5,389 bases of DNA from positions 44,059 to 49,447 of the forward strand of contig NZ_JIBO01000011.1 of assembly GCF_000688655.1 (NCBI RefSeq). The letters run 5' to 3'. The DNA comes from Lonsdalea quercina subsp. quercina (GTDB lineage: Bacteria > Pseudomonadota > Gammaproteobacteria > Enterobacterales > Enterobacteriaceae). The position numbers and the translations under genes are program-made. Under the pieces are notes generated by a model. The model had not been told where the DNA came from. It worked only from the letters and a program-made list of their open reading frames with translations, and searched no databases. This document shows positions 1-5,389 of the stretch, piece after piece (position 1 is the stretch's first letter; the number at the start of each line of letters is the position of its first letter).

Positions 1-2964
<2,964 letters not shown>

Positions 2965-2969
2965 GGCGA

Positions 2970-2997
2970 TCGGGCGGAGACGCGACGCTCCGCCCGA
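2970..2997. terminator. GC-rich hairpin in the convergent intergenic region, possible bidirectional terminator
   Basis: A perfect 10-bp inverted repeat (TCGGGCGGAG at 2970-2979 and CTCCGCCCGA at 2988-2997) surrounds an 8-nt loop. It begins 5 nt after the NRPS stop codon and ends 12 nt before the fepC stop codon on the other strand, the expected place for a shared terminator between converging genes. Neither strand has a run of T after the stem, so it is not a textbook intrinsic terminator. It may instead block 3' exonucleases or act with Rho. The hairpin is seen directly; the terminator role is inferred from its position. Confidence 0.6.
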
Positions 2998-3009
2998 GGT
3001 ATCAGTGGG

Positions 3010-3816
3010 TCACAGACCCTTTGGCGCCGGGTGATAGCGGCCGCAGGGAACGATCAGCGGCGTGTGAGACACCGGATCGTCGATAATCACGCAGGCCATG
3101 CCGAAGACGTCGCGCACCAGGTCGGCGGTGACGATGTCGGCGGGCGCGCCCTGCGCCATCACGCGGCCCGACTGCATCACGATGAGATGGTCCGCGTAGC
3201 GGCAGGCCTGATTCAGGTCATGCAGGATCGCGACCAGCGTATGGCCGCGCTGTTGATTCAGTTCGCGGAACAGGTCGAGCAGATCGATCTGGTGGGCGAT
3301 ATCCAGCCAGGTGGTGGGTTCATCCAGCAGCAGCAGCGGCGTTTGCTGAGCCAGCACCATCGCAATCCAGACCCGCTGACGTTGCCCGCCGGAAAGTTCG
3401 TCCACGCTGCGGTCCGCCAGCTCGCTGACATTGGTGGCCTGCATCGCCTGTTCCACGGCTTCCTGATCCCCCTCGCTCCACTGGCGCAGCAGGCTCTGGT
3501 GCGGGTAGCGTCCGCGCGCGACGAGATCGGCCACGGTGATGTTGTCCGGCACAATAGCGTGTTGGGGCAGCAGACCGATCTGACGGGCAAGGGCCTTGGT
3601 CGGGATGGCGTGGATGTTTTTGCCGTCCAGCAACACTTCGCCTGCCAGCGGTTTCAGCAATCGGCACAGCGCGCGCAGCAGCGTCGATTTGCCGCAGGCG
3701 TTGGGGCCGACAATGACGCTGAACTGATGCGACGGGATGGTCACATTCAGATCGTCGGCAATGATTTTATGGTCGTAGCCCAGCGTCAGGTGGGCGGCGT
3801 GCAAAAACGGTGTCAT
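3010..3816 (-). CDS. fepC: Ferric-siderophore ABC transporter ATP-binding protein, FepC family
   Basis: Cytoplasmic ATPase that powers inner-membrane import of a ferric catecholate together with the FepD/FepG channel. The 268-residue product has every ABC landmark: Walker A GPNACGKST (37-45), Q-loop Gln85, ARGRYPHQ (100-107) typical of iron-siderophore ATPases, signature LSGGQRQR (141-148), Walker B LLLLDEP (161-167), and switch His199 in ILHDLNQACRYA. The length is close to E. coli FepC, and the C-terminal VIIDDPVSHTPLIVP (243-257) matches the tail of that family. I chose the ATG at 3816; a TTG one codon upstream (3819) is also open, but either choice changes the protein by only one residue. 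The ribosome binding site is weak (GAGTGAG-like). It is the last gene visible in the fepD-fepG-fepC order, 65 nt after fepG, and converges on the NRPS gene. The substrate is inferred from the neighbouring catecholate synthetase; in chrysobactin producers the same role may carry another name. Confidence 0.95.
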   Translation of the reverse strand: MTPFLHAAHLTLGYDHKIIADDLNVTIPSHQFSVIVGPNACGKSTLLRALCRLLKPLAGEVLLDGKNIHAIPTKALARQIGLLPQHAIVPDNITVADLVARGRYPHQSLLRQWSEGDQEAVEQAMQATNVSELADRSVDELSGGQRQRVWIAMVLAQQTPLLLLDEPTTWLDIAHQIDLLDLFRELNQQRGHTLVAILHDLNQACRYADHLIVMQSGRVMAQGAPADIVTADLVRDVFGMACVIIDDPVSHTPLIVPCGRYHPAPKGL

Positions 3817-3844
3817 CAATCACTCACTCTAAACAACGGTTGAG

Positions 3845-3874
3845 CCGTCTCCCACATGAACAGTGCGGAGACGG
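3845..3874 (-). promoter_or_regulatory. Imperfect stem-loop between fepG and fepC
   Basis: An 8-bp perfect inverted repeat (CCGTCTCC at 3845-3852, GGAGACGG at 3867-3874) is continued inward by three more pairs (CAC 3853-3855 with GTG 3863-3865) past one unpaired base at 3866, leaving a 7-nt loop. On the fepG-fepC transcript it sits 7 nt after the fepG stop and 28 nt before the fepC ATG. No U-run follows it, so a simple terminator is unlikely. It could stabilise the upstream fepDG message, cause partial termination, or tune fepC translation. The fold is read from sequence; the function is inferred. Confidence 0.5.
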
Positions 3875-3881
3875 ACGTCGG

Positions 3882-4916
3882 TCAATGGCGCGACTCGCGA
3901 ATCAGCAGCCAGATCAGATAAATGCCGCCAATGCTGACGGTCACGGCGCCGACGGGCAGTTGGATCTGGCGGAAAGCGTGCTGGGCGATCATATCTGCCG
4001 CTATTAGCAGCGTGGCGCCGACCAAGGCGGCAGAGACCAGCGGCGTGGCGCTGGCGCGGGTTAGTCGGCGGGCGATCTGCGGGGCGGCGAGGGCGATAAA
4101 GGAGATCGGTCCCGCGGTGGCAGTGACCAGCGCCGTCAGTACGATACCGAACAGCATCAGCCACAGGCGGCTCGCCTCCGCATTGACGCCAAGCGCGCGA
4201 GCGCTGTCGTCGCCCATTTCCAGCAGCTGAAGTCGTTTGCCCTGCAACAGCACGGCCAACGTCGCCAGCGGCGTGAGCCAGAGCGCGGGTTGCGCTTTGG
4301 TCCAGGTCATGCCGTTGAGCGTGCCGGTGCCCCACAGCGTGGCGGTCATGGCGTGTTCCAGCGAACCCGTGATGATCAGCCAGGTGTTGAAGGCATATAG
4401 CACGGCGCTGACGGCAATGCCGACGATAATCAGCCGGAATCCGTTAATCCCTTTGCGCCAGGCCAGCAGATACACCAGCGCGGCGGCGGCGATCCCGCCC
4501 ATGACGGCGCCGCTGACGATCTGGTAATAGTCGCCTTCCCACACCATCACCACCAGCAGCACGCCGGTGAACGCCCCGGTATTGAACCCAACGATATCCG
4601 GACTGCCGAGCGGGTTGCGAATAATAGACTGAAAAATTGCGCCGCTGATGCCGAGGCTTGCGCCCAACAGTAGGGCCATTGCCGCGCGAGGCGCGCGCCA
4701 CTGGGTCACGACGGTTTGAATACCGCCGTCGGCGTGACCGGCCAACGCCCGCCAGACGTCCAGCGGGGCTATCTGTAGCGTCCCCAACCCCATCGCGACC
4801 GTGAGCAGCAGCAGGCCGAGCATCAGAAGCAGGCCGTTGACCAGCAGAGAGCGTCCGGCGATTCGACCGCTGACGATGCCGCCGGGGGCGCGCAGCGAGA
4901 GTGTCTTACTCAGCAT
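3882..4916 (-). CDS. fepG: Ferric-siderophore ABC transporter permease, FepG family (FecCD superfamily)
   Basis: Polytopic inner-membrane protein that, paired with FepD, forms the channel for ferric catecholate import. The 344 residues are mostly hydrophobic helices; a first membrane segment lies at about 24-45, after a short basic N-terminus, and the last (about 322-339) is followed by the short tail RESRH. Family landmarks are GASLGISGAIFQS (85-97), RNPLGSPDIVGFNTGA (100-115), the cytoplasmic coupling loop EMGDDSARALGV (233-244) that contacts the ATPase, GPISFIALAAP (269-279), and LPVGAVTVSIGGIYLI (320-335). RNPLGSPD and the LEMGDD loop resemble FepG more than FepD. The product is slightly longer than E. 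coli FepG at the N-terminus. The ATG at 4916 is supported by a Shine-Dalgarno sequence that overlaps the fepD stop codon. The family's usual His in the PHIAR segment is Gln here (PQIARR, 279-284). Assignment to FepG is firm; the exact siderophore is inferred from context. Confidence 0.94.
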   Translation of the reverse strand: MLSKTLSLRAPGGIVSGRIAGRSLLVNGLLLMLGLLLLTVAMGLGTLQIAPLDVWRALAGHADGGIQTVVTQWRAPRAAMALLLGASLGISGAIFQSIIRNPLGSPDIVGFNTGAFTGVLLVVMVWEGDYYQIVSGAVMGGIAAAALVYLLAWRKGINGFRLIIVGIAVSAVLYAFNTWLIITGSLEHAMTATLWGTGTLNGMTWTKAQPALWLTPLATLAVLLQGKRLQLLEMGDDSARALGVNAEASRLWLMLFGIVLTALVTATAGPISFIALAAPQIARRLTRASATPLVSAALVGATLLIAADMIAQHAFRQIQLPVGAVTVSIGGIYLIWLLIRESRH

Positions 4917-4923
4917 TTCTGTT

Positions 4924-4928
4924 TCCTC
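4924..4928 (-). promoter_or_regulatory. fepG ribosome binding site overlapping the fepD stop codon
   Basis: Reading the minus strand, GAGGA shares its first two bases with the TGA stop of fepD (4929-4927) and lies 7 nt before the fepG ATG. This spacing is good for initiation. It supports the ATG at 4916 as the fepG start and suggests translational coupling of the two permease subunits, as expected for partners needed in equal amounts. Confidence 0.7.
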
Positions 4929-5389
4929 AGGCTTTACGCTGGCGAACCAGCCAAATCAGAACCGGCGCGCCGATAAAGGCCGTCACGATGGAGACGCGCA
5001 GCTCGCCTGCCGCCAGCAAGCGGCCCGCGATATCGGCGCAGAGCAGCAGGATGGGGGCGAACAGAAACGAGTACGCCATGATCCAGCGTTGATCCGGTCC
5101 CGTCCACCAGCGGGCGACGTGCGGGATCATTAGGCCGACAAAGCCAATGGGGCCGGCCAGCGCGGTGGCTGACCCGCACAGCAGCATGATGGCCAGCACG
5201 GCAATGACGCGGACCAGCATGACGCGGGTGCCCAGCGCCATCGCGATGTCTTCGCCCATGCTGAGCGCGTTTAACGAGCGCGCGGCCAACAGTGCCAATA
5301 CCGCGCCCAACAGTATGGTTGGTGTGACGATCCCGACGTTGCGCAGCGAACGAATATCCAGCGTTCCGGCTTCCCAGATGCGCATCTGG
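4927..5389 (-). CDS. fepD: Ferric-siderophore ABC transporter permease, FepD family, C-terminal 153 residues; 5' end outside window
   Basis: Inner-membrane partner of FepG in the import channel. The frame stays open to the window edge: the codon before the ATG at 5385 is CAG, giving QMRIWEAGTLDIR, which aligns with the middle of E. coli FepD (QLRFWQAGSLDIR). The ATG is therefore an internal Met and not a start. Visible landmarks, numbered from the first visible residue: ALSMGEDIAMALG (41-53), the cytoplasmic loop that contacts the ATPase; GPIGFVGLMIPHVARW (79-94), with the conserved Pro-His; and GELRVSIVTAFIGAPVLIW (128-146), the usual end of FepD-type permeases, followed by a basic tail RQRKA. 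About half of a typical 330-340-residue protein is present. It is the first gene visible in a minus-strand run fepD-fepG-fepC, with 10 nt to fepG. The promoter and any Fur site for this run would lie beyond the window. Confidence 0.93.
   Translation of the reverse strand, partial: QMRIWEAGTLDIRSLRNVGIVTPTILLGAVLALLAARSLNALSMGEDIAMALGTRVMLVRVIAVLAIMLLCGSATALAGPIGFVGLMIPHVARWWTGPDQRWIMAYSFLFAPILLLCADIAGRLLAAGELRVSIVTAFIGAPVLIWLVRQRKA

Noticed and set aside
2965..3009. Possible Fur box or promoter in the convergent gap
   Set aside because: I see no AT-rich Fur-like palindrome here or in the fepG-fepC gap, and convergent genes do not need a promoter at this place.
3031..3843. Long open frame on the plus strand, antisense to fepC
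   Set aside because: It mirrors fepC almost exactly, has no recognisable domain, and fepC shows every ABC ATPase motif.
3829..4335. Minus-strand open frame covering the fepG-fepC gap
   Set aside because: It overlaps fepG out of frame on the same strand and has an Arg/His/Asp-rich composition without motifs; the gap is better explained by the stem-loop.
5383..5385. ATG at 5385 as the start of the last permease gene
   Set aside because: The codon before it (CAG) continues the alignment with the middle of FepD, and the visible 153 residues are only the C-terminal half of the family.

Overview
The window is an ordinary-looking but informative piece of a catecholate siderophore locus from a GC-rich member of the Enterobacterales. 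The proteins resemble the E. coli EntF and FepC/FepG/FepD families along their whole visible length. The gene arrangement and the NRPS layout point to a plant-associated or soil enterobacterium of the Dickeya/Brenneria type (Pectobacteriaceae), or a relative such as Serratia or Yersinia. The genus is an inference and cannot be fixed from the sequence alone.

Bases 1-2964 (+ strand) hold the 3' end of a large nonribosomal peptide synthetase gene whose start lies outside the window. The visible 987 residues run: tail of a condensation domain, a complete adenylation domain with an EntF-identical serine code (DVWHFSLVDK), a carrier domain, and a type I thioesterase of the EntF kind. The condensation tail looks like an ordinary internal C domain and not like the divergent starter C domain of EntF. 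The protein is therefore more likely the last module of a two-module, chrysobactin-type synthetase (2,3-dihydroxybenzoyl - cationic amino acid - serine; CbsF/VabF-like) than EntF itself.

Bases 2965-3009 are a short convergent intergenic region filled by a strong GC hairpin. Bases 3010-5389 (- strand) hold three genes of a ferric-siderophore ABC importer, transcribed in the order fepD (partial, 5' end outside the window), fepG, fepC. fepD and fepG are 10 nt apart and look translationally linked. fepG and fepC are separated by 65 nt that contain an imperfect stem-loop.

Together the genes form the two ends of one iron-scavenging cycle. The NRPS finishes, and probably oligomerises and releases, a serine-based catecholate. 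FepD and FepG form the inner-membrane channel and FepC the ATPase that bring the ferric complex back in. The receptor, periplasmic binding protein, DHB biosynthesis genes, esterase, MbtH partner and any Fur-controlled promoters are not in the window. I saw no mobile element, CRISPR array, RNA gene or clear candidate for a wholly new system. The points most worth checking are the internal-type C domain, the Glu-rich thioesterase lid, and the fepG-fepC stem-loop.
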